Shown: piece by piece, positions 25,021 to 39,612 of the stretch
How positions within the stretch are numbered: the stretch's first letter is position 1
Layout of the letters: each line of letters starts with the position of its first letter
NCBI GenBank assembly: GCA_023846275.1
Contig: CM043878.1
Coordinates: 8,611,501-8,675,500 of the forward strand
Source of the DNA: Vanilla planifolia
Taxonomy: Eukaryota; Streptophyta; Magnoliopsida; Asparagales; Orchidaceae
DNA: 64,000 nt
Direction of reading: 5' to 3'
Notes under the pieces: generated by a model
Seen by the model: only the letters and a program-made list of their open reading frames with translations
Told to the model about the DNA's origin: nothing
Database searches by the model: none
Translations under genes and position numbers: made by a program

Positions 25021-25319
25021 AGCATTTGCTACCATATGTTAGAGGTACTTGAAAAATGCAAAAGAATGCATCTCCAAGTCCAATAAAACCAATAATTACT
25101 AATAAAAGCACATAAACAATGAAAATGACTTTTTATTATTAGTACTTTTATTTCTAATTTTTATTATATGATATTTCATAAAATTTAATTTTTCTTTTAA
25201 TCATTATCCTTTGAATCTAATCACAAATATTTATATGAATTTAGCCCGTAGGTATAATAAGTCAAAATCCATTTAAAGAAAAACATTATTAACTTAGTCA
25301 TCTCACACAATGTATTGAT

Positions 25320-25384
<65 letters not shown>

Positions 25385-25417
25385 GACTTCGTTATATATA
25401 AGCATCCTTATTGAATC
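25021..25417. repeat. ~390 bp direct repeat, copy 1 (with TA microsatellite)
   Basis: Starts CATTTGCTACCAT and ends TAAGCATCCTTATTG. It shares long blocks with 25419-25795, such as AATTACTAATAAAAGCACAT, GAAAATGACTTTTTATTATT and ATCATTATCCTTTGAATCTA. Its microsatellite slot holds (TA)n. Confidence 0.85.
25323..25382. repeat. (TA)30 microsatellite
   Basis: Uninterrupted TA dinucleotides over 60 bp inside copy 1 of the direct repeat. Confidence 0.97.
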
Positions 25418-25418
25418 A

Positions 25419-25717
25419 TTTGCTATCACGTGTTAATGGTACTTGAGAAATACAAAAGGGTGCACCTCCAAGTACAGTAAAATCAACAATTACTAATAAA
25501 AGCACATAAATAATGAAAATGACTTTTTATTATTTGCTTTTTTATTTCTTTTTTTTAGTATATGATATTCCATAAAATCTATTTTTTCTTTTAATCATTA
25601 TCCTTTGAATCTAATCACAAATATCTATATGAATTTAGCTTACACATAATAACTCAACATCCATCTAAAGAAGGACATCATCAACTTACTCGTCTCATAT
25701 AAGGTATTAAACTCTAT

Positions 25718-25761
<44 letters not shown>

Positions 25762-25795
25762 CATAATAACTTCTATATAAGCATCCTCACTCTAC
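25419..25795. repeat. ~390 bp direct repeat, copy 2 (with CA microsatellite)
   Basis: Tandem partner of 25021-25417. It begins CATTTGCTATCACG and ends ATAAGCATCCTCACTC. The microsatellite in the same slot is (AC)n rather than (TA)n. Confidence 0.85.
25719..25759. repeat. (AC)20 microsatellite
   Basis: Uninterrupted AC dinucleotides inside copy 2 of the direct repeat. Confidence 0.97.
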
Positions 25796-25799
25796 TATT

Positions 25800-28700
25800 T
25801 ATTATTATTTTTAATTCCACTATTTATAAATAATCTATAAATCAAACGATTCATAAATACTATTTTTTAAAATATTTCTTATATATTTGTATCCTATTAT
25901 ATAAATATTTTCATATGGATACCTTTATTTTGAGGTAAACTAATTAAATAAATAATATCAAAATAAAATCATATGTAACTAGAATTTTAAAACAAATCAT
26001 ATCAAATAAAATGTCAAAATTACTAACAAAATAATCACAAGTGAAACTATTTAAAAAATAAACAAAATTATTATTATATTTCAATTATAATTATTAGATT
26101 TATATATCTAAATTTGAGATAAAAGTTGCTTATCTAATTTTTTTTTCTTGTTAATTTCTTATAATATTATGCATGTATATAAATCACAAATGAATGCTTT
26201 TAATATATATATGAAATTGAATGGTATTGTCACCACTTGTACACAACAATCGTATGATTTTTTTGTGATGTTCTTGTCCCTTTTAGATTGTAATTTGTAG
26301 AATTTAGCTTGTTATGGTACCAACTTATCACACCTACCTTTATTTACTTGTAATCAATGTAGCATCCAAGATTTATGGGCATTATTTAATTAATTATCTA
26401 TTATTTAGAAAAATTGATTGTTTGAAAAAAATAAGTCGATCAAGTGATGAATTAGAACCTAATGAAAGGATGAGACTTACCAAAATCATTGGAGATAATA
26501 ATGTTTGTTAAATTATGATATTTATGATTATATACTTTTATATGAACTATTAGAATTTTTCTGAAAATAGTGCGATTCCACAGAGTAAGGTAAATATCAA
26601 ACATGAAATTTCAAATTACTATAAATCAAATCATGTTAATTTTGCAAAATTGAAATTTGAATTGATTTTATAGTAGAAGATAAAAAATCATGAAAATAAT
26701 AAAATTGTAAATTTTTTTGAAAGAAAGAAATTATTAAACTATTGAATGATGTTAAAATTATAATAAAAACACTAAAAGTTATTTAGGCTACAATATATAA
26801 ATTTTGCAAAAATTTAACATTTTTAAGAGGGTAGTTTTTATTGGAAAGCATTATTGATACAATGTTTATACGAGAATAATTATTAAAATGTTAAAAAAAT
26901 AAAAGCAAAATTATGAAAATTTTATAGGTTGTGGAATTTGATTTGTATATCTTTAAACTTATTGGAGAATTTTTTGAGATTATTTGAACTAATTAATTTA
27001 AGAAATTAAATTTAGCACAAAATTTTAATTAAAATTGTAATATTTTCTAGTTTATGAAATCATGATTATCTCCAATGGAATTGGTGATAATAGATATGCA
27101 AAAAGGCAACTATTAGCCATGAAAACTATAAGAGACTTCAATAAAGCTTCATAAAAGAGGTAGCCTTCATTCAATGAAAGTTTGGTGCACTAAGATAAAA
27201 GCAATTGATCTTTTTGAAGCTTTGGGACAATCAAACTAATGAGTTTGGCTAGGGATTGTGAATGGTGAAAATCTAGAACTTATAAAATGAGAGTAACAAA
27301 ATCTAATGGATATCTATAGAATGAGAGTAACAAAATCTAAAACCTTATAATGTTTTTTAGTTCATAATAACTAAGAAAAATGATAAATGTGCGATACATA
27401 TACTCACACATATACGCTACATGGACCGCCTATGAGGCGTGTTGCTATACAAGTTCATTAGCAAATCTTACATGAGAGTTAATGTAGTGAAAAAAAGAGA
27501 AGCATTAAATGACTAAGAGAGTAAATAAGTGAGAATGGTTCTGTCAAATACTAAGAATATTTTACTTCACCATTCTTCTCCATTTTTATACGAATTTGTG
27601 CACTATAGTTTATAAAAAGGATACTTATTTCCTTTTTCCCCATATGTTTCATTTATTTTGGCTTCTAATTGGCATCTACACACACACACCATGTTGCATT
27701 TATGTGTAATTACCACACATGTGTGATTTATGTGTAGTTGTGGGTTTGCATGCATGTGACTCATATGTGTGATAATTGCATGAGGTAAACCTTCGGACGA
27801 CCTTTTTGGGACTTGGTGCCATGGCATCTTTTTTTTAACTTTATTTTACAATTCTTAAAACATGAAATTCTTTTATCAATGAATTAGTGGAAGATCTTTT
27901 TTAAAACTTTGAAAATATTTGCGAAATCAAAACAAAATCTTGCTTTAAGACTACATAACATTGAATAATATCTATTAACAAGAAAACCATATAATGTTTA
28001 AACAACTAAAATATTTAAAAACATAATTATCTTAATAGTTTTAGTATCAAGATCCAAATCAACATTTTAATTAAATTTCTAATGCGTGTTTTTTTCTCAA
28101 ATACATAAACATTGTAAATATCACATCCAAATGGCAATCAAGTATATTTTATGTCAAGTCATCATAAGCTAGTCCTCCATGCTCTCTTATTATCTCATGG
28201 TATAGGAAAATGTTAGGTCAAGAATATACTGAATCAATTGATACAAACTTAGCGGCAAATATAAATACATATATGTAAAGAAAACAATTGTTGGGTAATC
28301 ACATGCATGGGCCAATTGGAAAAATTACAATATGAAAGTAATTATATAATAAAATAAATTTTTATGTGAAAAATTTTAACACATTATCTTTTATCATATT
28401 TATTCATTTGCTTATCTCCTTTAATCTTTCATTTTCTTAAGAATTAGCTTTGAAAAAAGTCATTTCATAATAATTGAACATATTTAGAAACTCATTATTC
28501 TAACTTAAAAAGTCATGATAAATAGCTCTTTCTTACTTATATTTGGATCCATCATTTCAAACTAATAATTTTTTTACTTTGAAATTCATCATTTTATTTT
28601 TTTAATAATTCTTTCCTTTCACTAAATTGTTTTCTCTTTTCTATTTATTTTTTTTCTCTATCATAATTTTATCTTTCTTTTTTTTCCTTAAATGTCAGTA

Positions 28701-31700
28701 TCATAAATGATACATATACTTTTCCTTTTCTGTTTATCTTCTTGTGAATATTTCAGACAAATGTGTACATAGCTAATGAAAATAAAGCACTACCTTATTC
28801 CATGCTCAAGCAACTTTTAATGATCACATGTTATAAAAACATTATTATTTATAAAGAATCAAGCATTGTCAATAATTGTTTTTAGATATTTTCTTAATAT
28901 CTTAGACTTCTAACAAACATTATGTATTAAACATCATCTCATAAAAATAACTTGTATATATACACATTTTCAATATTTTGACATTACCATCATCATAAGC
29001 ATTTTAATCTTGCAATGCATCAACCATCAAAATATATACACATTAGTATGAAATTTCTTACCTCTCAAAAGTTAGCCTTTTGCTCAAATTTCTCAATTGC
29101 TATAGTACTATGGTGGTGTTCCTTGGATTTGCCCTTGTCGTGAGCATAACTTTTTTTTGGATTCCCTCCAATCTCTTGGAGATTATTTTTTCCTTTTTTT
29201 ATTTAACCTTACACTCTTGGTCAAAGCTAACCATTTAGGTTTTTCTCCCAAAAATTTTCTCCAAGTTTAGCTTCAACATTTTAAACATAACCAATTTCTA
29301 TTGCATTTCCTTGGACATTTAATTTCATTCAATGATCATGTCCATATGATTTTATGCCTCCTCACATTCTTTTCCACTGAATTTATATAGTTTGTATTTG
29401 TTGGACTCTCCTCTTGATGATTTATTCTATCTTTTCATTATTTCAATTTTAAAATTTTTCAATTATACAATGTTATACTTGTACGATCTCTTCATTTTAA
29501 TCATATGATACTAATATCTACCTTTGTATGTTATTAGTTATATTGATAATACATATGTGATCATTTAATAGTACTCACATGATACCTTTTAATTCATATT
29601 CTTTTTAAATTGTAATTGTTGATGTTTCTATACAATGCTCCTTAATCTTGTTCATACTTATAAGATTTGCTTAATCATATTTTACAATCTAAATCTTCTC
29701 TTTCTTAGCTTATCAAACTTATCTGACCTTATGTGCCAATGCATCGTACAACACTTGATTATACTTGACAATTATTCCAAATTGTATTATATGATTTACT
29801 TTAAATTATTCACTTAGCTACCCACTTTGTTGTACAATATCATTCACTTGATCGTAACCTATGTTATATTTAAAAACTTGAAAATAACTTTTGAAAAAAT
29901 TCCAAAAAATTATAATGTTTTTTAAAATATAATTATCTTTAAAAACTTATTTTCACAAAATTGAGGATGTTTTTGTGTACGTGCTATTACATGCGCTAAT
30001 CATGTAATTGTGGGTCCTGCTAACACTTCTCTTAATTCTACCAAATTTGTAGGTGTGCGTAGCAGTTCAACGCATGCCAAACTATCTTGTGCTCTTTTTG
30101 GTGTTGTCTTGTGCACTACTCATTAACTCTATCTTGTACTTTTTCTTAGGAGTATTACCACATACTACTATGCATGTTAGACACTCTATGCTTTTTCCAA
30201 GGCATTGATGTTGAACTACTTGTGCTCTGTCTTATGCATTACTACATGCATGTAATGCATGTAGCATGTTGTTACATGTAGTTCTATGTGAGGTGGCACT
30301 ACATGTGTGCTACCGATAAACCATTATCATTTATTTTACATAATTTTTTTCTTAAATATGGGTTGTTTGATAATTATATGAATTTATAATTGAACCCATA
30401 ATCAATTATCATTTGCATAAATATATAAATGTATATAGTTATTATATTTCTATTTTTATTAGATTTATTAGTTCATGTTTCTTTAGTTTTTCTTATCATT
30501 TTTTTCCATTCTTTTTTCTTCTTTCCTTTTCATATTTCTATTATTTTTTTATTTAAAGCTTTGTTTTGTCTTTAATAATATTATCTTATAATTTATATCA
30601 TCTTAATCAGGTATATTGCTAGTGTCACACTTTTTTATTTTTTTTAATTATTAACCTAGTTTAGTTTACTGTCAGTGTCAATATAATTTTCATTCTTGGC
30701 ACAATTTATTATGAATGCTAGCATTTTTTTTCTTTCTTTTTTATTTTTGGCCAAATTTACTACTATTATTAGCATTCTTTTCTTTTTTTAATATAGAATA
30801 ACATCAATGAAGATATCATAATTTTATTTTCTTACTTTTTCTTTTACTTCATGGCTTAATTAGCTTAATTTTATTTTTATATGTTTAAAGTGGTTGCATT
30901 TACTTTCAACAGCTTCCCAATATAGAGGCAATTGAATACAAAACTACCTATTAAACATATGTATTGGAAGATATTCTAGAGAAATCCATATTAGAGCTAA
31001 AGAATGTTCTTTATTTAGATGGAATTCAAGATGTTAGCTACATTACAAAAGCAATACAACCAGCAATGAAAGAAGTCGTCTTCCTTATTGTGTCAAATTG
31101 GTATGTGTGTTATCAAGTGAATTGATTTTTACCTCACCAAGAAATTCAATAGTTTAAAAAACCTTCTTTATTAAGTCCAATCATGGTCTTCTATAAGAAA
31201 ATTCCCTAATGAGCTAATTTAAAGTCATTTGTTTTTTATCAATATGTTTCTTTTCTAAGACAAACTCTAATTCTTCCTTAAACGTTGTCAAAGTTATAAT
31301 TTAAATCGGAGAGCACACGGTTGAACCATACAGAACTTCCTCATAACTGTGATTAAGAGATCAAAAATTTGTCTCATTCATATTTCCCATTATAAAATTA
31401 AATAAAGTTTAACTAACTAAGTTAAGAGTTTGAGCATACCCATGTTTTGAATCCATGTGGGTAACATTGCAAGAATAACACTTATTTTTTATCCTCATGC
31501 ACGTTTCTAGTTTGCATACTATAATTTAATCTCCTGCTTTCTTGTTTGCCTTTCCAATCACCTTCTCCTTTTAACATAATACAGTCATATGACTTGATAT
31601 GTCCAATTTAACCGTGTGCTTTTGATTTACTCAATATTAATAAAATAAAATAAGAATTATACAAGAAATGATAAGAGAAGATAAAAGGAAAGAGAAAAAC

Positions 31701-33760
31701 CATAAAAAAATATCTCAAAAATATCAGATAGACAAACTAAATAATTTAGATAATAGTAAATTACCTTATTAATGTCCTTAAACTATTATTTTAAAATGTA
31801 AAATAGTATGAGCAGTTGTATGGTGTGGCATTATTGTATATGTTCTAATTATGTGAAGACACTTTATTATTATTTATATGTAGATATATACATATATTCT
31901 TTTATAAAGATATATTATGTATGATATTATAAAATGAAGACATATCATAAAAAAAGAAATAAAAACGAGTAAAAAGAAAAAAGTCACTTAGGCCTGATGA
32001 TCTACAAGATTATAATAGAGAAAAGAAATATGAATGTTAATATTTCCTTTATGATTCTATTTTGTAGTTACTTGATATATGTGATAGACTTTACCTTTAT
32101 TATCATGAAAATTCAAAGATTAGTCCATGGCATGGTACAGGCCCTATCCTCATCAAAATATGATGTTGGAATGTTGAATCTATGATAGATGAGAAATACA
32201 TCAACCTGTGACATGAGCACTCAGAAATGTGGTCACGATATAACAAAGTCTCTATCCTCGACACACAACGAGTTGGCAATAATTGGTGGAAATTTTATGA
32301 TAGTTGTGATAGATATCATCCATTGGGTCACCCCATCCCAACTCACGAATGTCTTTCCCTCAAAAGCTTATCAACATCTTAAGACTATGATAATTTATGC
32401 ACTTTCTTAGTAGATAATATAAGATAATTCATCTTCATAATCTTTCACCTAAAACTTGTCAAGAGTTATTTCTTATCTAATTATTTTTCTCTTAGGATAT
32501 CTCTTAGTATTCACTCTTTTTCTCTTTTGGTATTAAACATTACATTTAAAAATAGGGTTATGACCTGTTGTAGGTCTCATTGTGTCTAACACAATATAAG
32601 AAGATAAAGACACAAAATAAAGAAATAAGAAATAAAAAAATAAAAAATAAAAAATAAAAGGAATATGAATATAAAAGAATGTAAAAGATTTTATTTGATT
32701 TAAGTACTATATGATAGAAATGTTATATGATGATTATGTGCATACATTAATACAACACATATGAACATTCATGTAATAATTTTTTATTTGTAGATTTTTT
32801 TATAAATTTTTATGAATTTGTTATTTATTACTCATTATTTATTATATAAATTTTATATTTATATATTATATTATCTTTATGGTTATAGTTAGAAATTTTG
32901 TTGTTAAGCATATCATGTTCATTTCTTATATATATGACAAGTTAAGATATAAACATTTACTGAGTTAGGGTTCTTTTATAAAGGCTTAAGACCTTGTGTG
33001 AGAAAGTATATTGTATTTTGTAGGTATGAGAGGTTTTTTGTATATAATTTTTATATATTTTTGATAGAAGATGTATCTATATCTTATTTTTTAACTTTAT
33101 ATAACTTGATAATTTTGAAGTTATGTGCATTACTTTTATGTAGTCATTCTTTTAAGATGACATGTGATTTGTATTATGACGTTTCTTCATTACTCTTGCT
33201 TAACTTTTGGTTGATGTCCTTTTGTTTAATTTCTTACCTCATTTTTCACTATTAAATCATTATATGGTTCCGTTTTATTTGGTTTATTCGATCACATTCA
33301 TTCATAGCAACTCTTCTACTTTAGACATTAGCTAATTTATGTTAGTATTTCATATTTCTTGCATGTGTTGATAAAATAGAAATTATCATAGAACATATTT
33401 TTTCAAAACACATAATTTTTAATACCAATATTCATTACAAAAATAATAGCCAGTGGTATTGATATTCATTGCTATGATATTAATTTAATCAATTGCCATT
33501 ATCATGTGAAGTGGTTAAAATGTTGTTGCATTTATTACTTATTGCAGAGTATTTCATTCTCATATGTTTATAAACTTACAAAATTTAGGTTGAATTATAA
33601 TTATTTACGTTAATAAAATAGGTCAATATTTGTAATGATTAAGTAAATACTAAAACTATATATTCATTCATGTTTACATCATCAACACTCTTAAAAAAGT
33701 TATAAAGCTAGTTTGAAATTAAATAATAAGTTCATAAATATTCACTCTTCTCTTTTCCTT
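25800..33760. other. ~8 kb AT-rich intergenic DNA
   Basis: No gene supported. GCATG/ACATGT-rich patches occur at about 27660-27800 and 29980-30310. A short imperfect duplication of AATGAGAGTAACAAAATCTA occurs near 27285 and 27317. The open frames at 26314-26511, 31997-32410 and 32998-33255 have no recognisable domain and look fortuitous. Confidence 0.5.
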
Positions 33761-33767
33761 TGCAATC

Positions 33768-33807
33768 TTTGCCCTTCTTTTCCTCTAATGCTTAAAAGAA
33801 GGGCAAA
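33768..33807. repeat. 14 bp perfect hairpin
   Basis: TTTGCCCTTCTTTT is followed after 12 bases by its exact inverse complement AAAAGAAGGGCAAA. No coding gene is adjacent, so a role as a transcript end or small foldback cannot be judged. Confidence 0.7.
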
Positions 33808-34364
33808 AGTATAATACAAATGATTAATATTAGTTTAAAACAACAACAAGGTATTAACATTCAACTATTTTTAGACAACAAGGACAATTGAGAGATTGTT
33901 CTAAGTGGAGAAGTAGTTTTAAGAGTTTTAAAACTCATTTAATATTTTCTTATTTAGTTGTCTCACATATATGGTTATAAAAAACTAATGTATTTATAAA
34001 TAAGTTAATTTAAATCTTGACCCTTGGCTAATTTTTTATATTTTTCAATCTAAATAATTATCACTTATCATTTTCCAAATAGACTATCCATGTGCCTTAT
34101 AAGCCACAAAAACTTCACAATTTTTTGATACAAATTAGTATTTTAAATAATTTTTTATTCACATTAACATTAAAAATATTAAAATATTAATATACTTTCA
34201 TTTAAGCTCGGCCTTTGAATGATATTTAATTTTGACGAGTTTGATAAAAATAAGTTCTTTATAATTCATACTTTAATGTTTAAGGTTTATTTCTCTCCTT
34301 TGTGGTTTATATCCATTCTTTTTGGCTAATTAATCAATTTATAAATTTAATTAAATCAAAATAA

Positions 34365-35262
<898 letters not shown>

Positions 35263-36009
35263 TCACAGCTCTTTCCGTCCTCCCGCCGGCTTGCAACACC
35301 TTTCCAGAAACTCCACCACGTTGCGGTCGGAGCTCCCACCGGCGTCCACTGCCCTACGACTCGCCTCCCTCCACTCCGCCGCCCTCCTCCTAATCTGCGA
35401 GCTCCTCTCCCCTTCCATCACCTCCCTTATACACCTCTCTACCTCCCCCCTCCCCACCAAGCCACCCTCCCCCTTCCTCGCCCGCACCCCTACCTCCCAC
35501 ACATCCTCCAGATACTTTGCGTCCGTCGGCTGATCCGTCCACTGCGGCATCCCCACCATGGGCACTCCCAAAGCCAACCCCTCCATCGTCGAGTTCCACC
35601 CGCAGTGCGTCACGAAGCACCCCACCGCGCCGCTCGACAGCACCTCCATCTGCGACGCCCACCTCACTACGATCCCGCCGGTCCTCTCCGCGTCGGCGGA
35701 GAATCCGGGGGGCAGCTTCCCCGCATCTGGGTCGCGGACCACCCAGAGGAATGGGCGGTGGGCGGCCAGGAGACCGTGGGCGAGCTCGGTGATCTGTTCG
35801 GCGGAGAGCTCGGCGAGGCTGCCGAAGGAGGCATAGACGCCCGATCCTACGGGGACGGCAGAGATCCAGGCCTTGCACGCGGAGGACTCGAGGGGGAAGA
35901 GGTTTAGGGCGTAGGTGTTGTCGCCGGGGATGCGGTCGTCGAGGTAGGCGGAGGGAACGGTTGGACCGATGGCCCGCGCCACGTAGACTAAAGTCAGCCA
36001 GTCCATTTC
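35263..36009 (-). CDS. UDP-glucosyltransferase UGT74-type, exon 2 (C-terminal domain)
   Basis: This exon encodes residues 235-482 of the UGT whose exon 1 is at 60610-61311. It begins after a CCCAAG acceptor with EMDWL, continues with IGPTVPSAYLDDR, and contains a complete 44-residue PSPG box (residues 351-394). The box runs from WASQMEVLS through FVTHCGWNSTMEG to WTDQ. The closing Gln is typical of enzymes preferring UDP-glucose. The C-terminal domain binds the sugar donor. Alone it lacks the acceptor domain and catalytic His, and its frame opens only at the acceptor site, so it is the second half of a split gene rather than an independent one. The frame is intact to a TGA at 35263. The exon is strongly GC-rich against AT-rich flanks, as is common in monocot genes. 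Confidence 0.93.
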   Translation of the reverse strand, partial: EMDWLTLVYVARAIGPTVPSAYLDDRIPGDNTYALNLFPLESSACKAWISAVPVGSGVYASFGSLAELSAEQITELAHGLLAAHRPFLWVVRDPDAGKLPPGFSADAERTGGIVVRWASQMEVLSSGAVGCFVTHCGWNSTMEGLALGVPMVGMPQWTDQPTDAKYLEDVWEVGVRARKGEGGLVGRGEVERCIREVMEGERSSQIRRRAAEWREASRRAVDAGGSSDRNVVEFLERCCKPAGGRKEL

Positions 36010-37574
36010 CTTGGGTAATCACATAAAAAATTATCTTTTTCAGGAAATCATTAAAGAGAATTTATACTTGAATTTGTAATAAATGTCTCAAAAGTTGCTA
36101 TAAGATAGCTCAAAAGTTAATTGCTAATTAGGTTGTATTTGTAAATAGATTATAAACTTAAAAACAAAAATTAAAAAGGTCTTTAAAAAGTTTTATATAA
36201 GTAAAATTAAAAAAAATTTAACATGTTATTGATGTCTTTAAATTTAAAAAAATTATAAAATTGAAGACTTGTTAAGAATTCTTGGAGAGTTTGGGAGTCA
36301 TTAACATTACATGTACCACTTAGCAAAATAATATCGATGATTATATAACCCTTCTGAGAAATGCCAAGATCTTACTTCACCAAATATAGATGTTATGCTC
36401 GCCTAATCACTAGAATAAATGAAGAAATACTCTAATACATTCACATCGAAACTAAAGAATAAAAAAGAACAAGACTTGCCAACTTTTGAAGTGAATTTGT
36501 AATAAAGTTTAGGATATTAGGTTGATTAGTTTGATAAAGAGATATATCATAAAGAGAAGAGCACTTCTAATCTTAAATGAAAGGATTACTTTTTAAATCA
36601 TATGTCAATTAGGAAGAAAAAAAAGTACTTTGAATGGTATTCATTAGAAATAGTAGAAATAATGAAAGATGTCATTCAACTTTCACATTGGGTCTTAGCT
36701 CATGTAAGAGGTTTAGAGTACAACCTTAAGAGAAGTAGATCAGAGAATTGAAATGGTACTTTCTCACATCTTATTACAATTAGCCATGTTGCTATGATAC
36801 CTATCTCCTATAGTATTTTTACATCATCTTTTGCATCCATATTCTTTGAATCATATATATGACGCAACTCCTAGTACTTATAACACACAAGATTGAAGAT
36901 GAAGGAGAGTGATCATTTGGTGATATCTAAGAGGCAAGAATTATCACATAATGAGCAGCTTTTAGTAGGCTCATGAGTGAAGGATATGATAATGAATTCT
37001 ACATTAGTTATAAATAGTATATTTTAGACTTTATATGTGATATTATGGTATTAAAATTTTGAGATATTTTTTAGAGACAAAACTCACTTAGGATAAGCTA
37101 GTGGCACATAATAAGATAATATCTTAATATAATGAGACTGAGTCATTACAAATATGATATAAAAGCAACTTTATTTAGTCTAACGTCATTCGAGGACAAA
37201 TTAAGTGAAAACATGTGGGTTTGAAACACTTAAAATTGAAGAGGGTGGGAACTCGTCACTAAATAATATCTTAGAGAGAGGAATTATCAAATAATAGGTG
37301 GCCCCTAATAAATTTATTGATTGAGGGATATAAGAGTATAAGGATGAATAATTATTTATTAACTATAGAAGATAGATTCCATGCTTTAACCTATTAGTTC
37401 AGGATGGGGTGACCCGAGATAACTAGTATGATAGGGTCAACACAATACTCCCCCATCATTACTAGCTTATATCCTTACTCCCACTTTCACTGACATTTTA
37501 GAAACTATGACTATAACATCTTAAACGTATACTGAATAATTAAAGCTAACAATTTTGAAATTTTTCTTTAGTTA

Positions 37575-37586
37575 CCCCCCCCCCCC
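37575..37586. repeat. C12 homopolymer
   Basis: Twelve consecutive C in otherwise AT-rich intron DNA. On the - strand (gene sense) this is G12. Confidence 0.9.
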
Positions 37587-38555
37587 TCAAATAAAGGAAG
37601 ACAAGCATTAAAAAATTAAAAAATAAAATTTAAGAAATTCAATTATAATAATTTAAGCAGAATTAGATGTGATTTGGTAATAAAAAAAGTTAGAACATAT
37701 TGATAAAATTATTAAAAATACGAAATAGAGTAAAAAAAGTTATAGAATTGGTATCAAAATAATGAGTTCAAGGAAAAGATAATTCAAAATTTTTTTTGAT
37801 AAATTTTGAAGCTCTTATAAGATGAAAAATGTAAAGATTAGGCAAATTTTATAAATCTTTAATCAAAATATAATTAATCCTTTATATATTAAACCCTTAA
37901 AATTTATCTATTGGTTTAGGTGAGAGGCATGTCTAGTGTAGGGGAAATAATTACCAAAGGCTAATTAGTTGAGTAGAATTAAAGAGAAAATCCTTACAAA
38001 CATAGATGAAAAGTATTGATCATTGAAAGGGATTTTGGGAGGAAATCACAAAGGAAAGCAAAGTAAGTCCTTCCATGAATTTGATTTTGTTTTGAAGTAA
38101 TCCAATACAACATTATGGTGAGAGCATTCATGGGTAGTATGTGAGGTTTATAACAATGTTTATAATCACTTTGTTGAGCAATGAAAACTATATGAATATG
38201 AATTAGATAGAATGGAACTTGTGGGCAAGAAGAACATGTAGTTCTAAGCATGACTCAAACAATCAAATTGATGAATTAGACAATCTAATGAGAGTACATA
38301 AAAGAGAAAAATGTCTTTATTAGATGGTAAAAGGATTCTCAAATATATTCACTATAAGGATCAGATGATACAATATTATTATTAGATGGTATAATATGAA
38401 TATGAGAATGAGACTTGGGTCTCTAACGAAGAGTCTGATGAGTTCATCGGATAGTTTAATAAAGACTTTAAAGGTTTGATAAAGAAATCAGATTATGACA
38501 TCTTGGTTTTAGTATGTTGAGATGTTTTCTAAATCACCTCATTCTAATCAGAATA

Positions 38556-38625
38556 GGTTTTGCCCTTTACACAAGGGTCGTTCTTGAATAATGATCCATC
38601 CCAAAACTATTCTAATTATATAGTT
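38556..38625. repeat. Degenerate repeat family member 1 (5S-like segment)
   Basis: Shares the order CCTTTACACAAG - TTCTT - GATC(AC)CCATCC - AAAACTATT with 40975-41068 and 56290-56365. The CACCCATCC-AAAA core resembles the reverse strand of the plant 5S rRNA 3' part, as found in Cassandra-type small LTR elements. The match is short and the assignment is tentative. Confidence 0.35.
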
Positions 38626-39095
38626 TTCACAGGATTCTTTGTAGGCTTATCTTTAAAATATGTTTTAGTATTTTAATATCATAATATCTCATTTATTTTT
38701 ATACCCTTAGAAGTCTTGAATCATAGCCATTCTTTGTCAAGCTATTCCTTTCTTAGGACATGACTTTTTGTCCACTCCAAACCATTTTTAAGTATTAAAG
38801 GCCCATCAACTTTATGAAATCGTGAGATCTAATTATTATGTAAAATTATAATTATAAGACTAAACATATAATTAATTCTTAAAAAAATCAAGAAAACTTA
38901 TATTTTGATATTAGAATATAATAATATTATTTTCATACCATCTTGAAAAACATAACTTTTATAAAATTACATTGAATTTGAAAATAAGTATATCATTAAA
39001 AAATTTATTTAAAGAAATTTGTCAATTATTGCTTTAAAATTTTTAGAACTCAAGTGAAAGGGTAGTGAATTAAGACAAGAATTTATAAATTTTCT

Positions 39096-39612
39096 ATGCA
39101 TGCATGCAAGTGTGTGTGCACATGCATGTGTGTATGTATGCATATGCATGTACACGTTTGTAGTGTGTGTGTGTGTGTGCTTGATAGGTATTATTATGTG
39201 GGTGTGCATGCTTGTACGCATGCACATGTGTATGTGTCTATGTATGTGTGCATGTATGAGTATGTTTTTGTATATGAATGTACATGTGTATGTGTGTGAT
39301 TGTGTATGCATATGCATGTGCATGTGTATGCGTGTGTGCATTTATGACTTTGCATGCATGAGTGTACACGTGTGCATGCATGTGTTCATGGAGGTATGTA
39401 TGTACACATTCGTTTGTGTGTGGGGGTGCAAGAGTATGTGCATGTCTGTGTGGCTATGTGTGGGTGGGTTGGTTGGTCTGGAAGTATGAGTGCATGTGTA
39501 TATACATGTATGTATATGTTGTGTACATATGCAGATGTGATGTGTGGGGGTGTGAGCATGTGTGCCTACAAGTGCATGTACGTGTCATTTGTGTACGTGC
39601 GTGCATGCATAT
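39096..39612. repeat. Alternating purine-pyrimidine GT/CATG tract
   Basis: About 500 bp built from TGTG, TATG, GCATGC and CATGTGTATG words with no fixed period. Frames on both strands stay open over 60-130 codons but give only Cys/Met/Val/Tyr or His/Thr repeats, so they are not genes. The tract lies in the UGT intron. Such alternating DNA is prone to Z-form and slippage. Confidence 0.85.

Noticed and set aside
31997..32410. Two adjacent small frames (62 and 73 codons)
   Set aside because: No recognisable domain, no splice or promoter context, and AT-rich composition unlike the real exons here.
35291..36022. Open frames of 80-210 codons overlapping the UGT exon 2
   Set aside because: Shadows of a GC-rich exon; only the PSPG-bearing frame has family motifs. 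The same holds for frames at 60612-61348.
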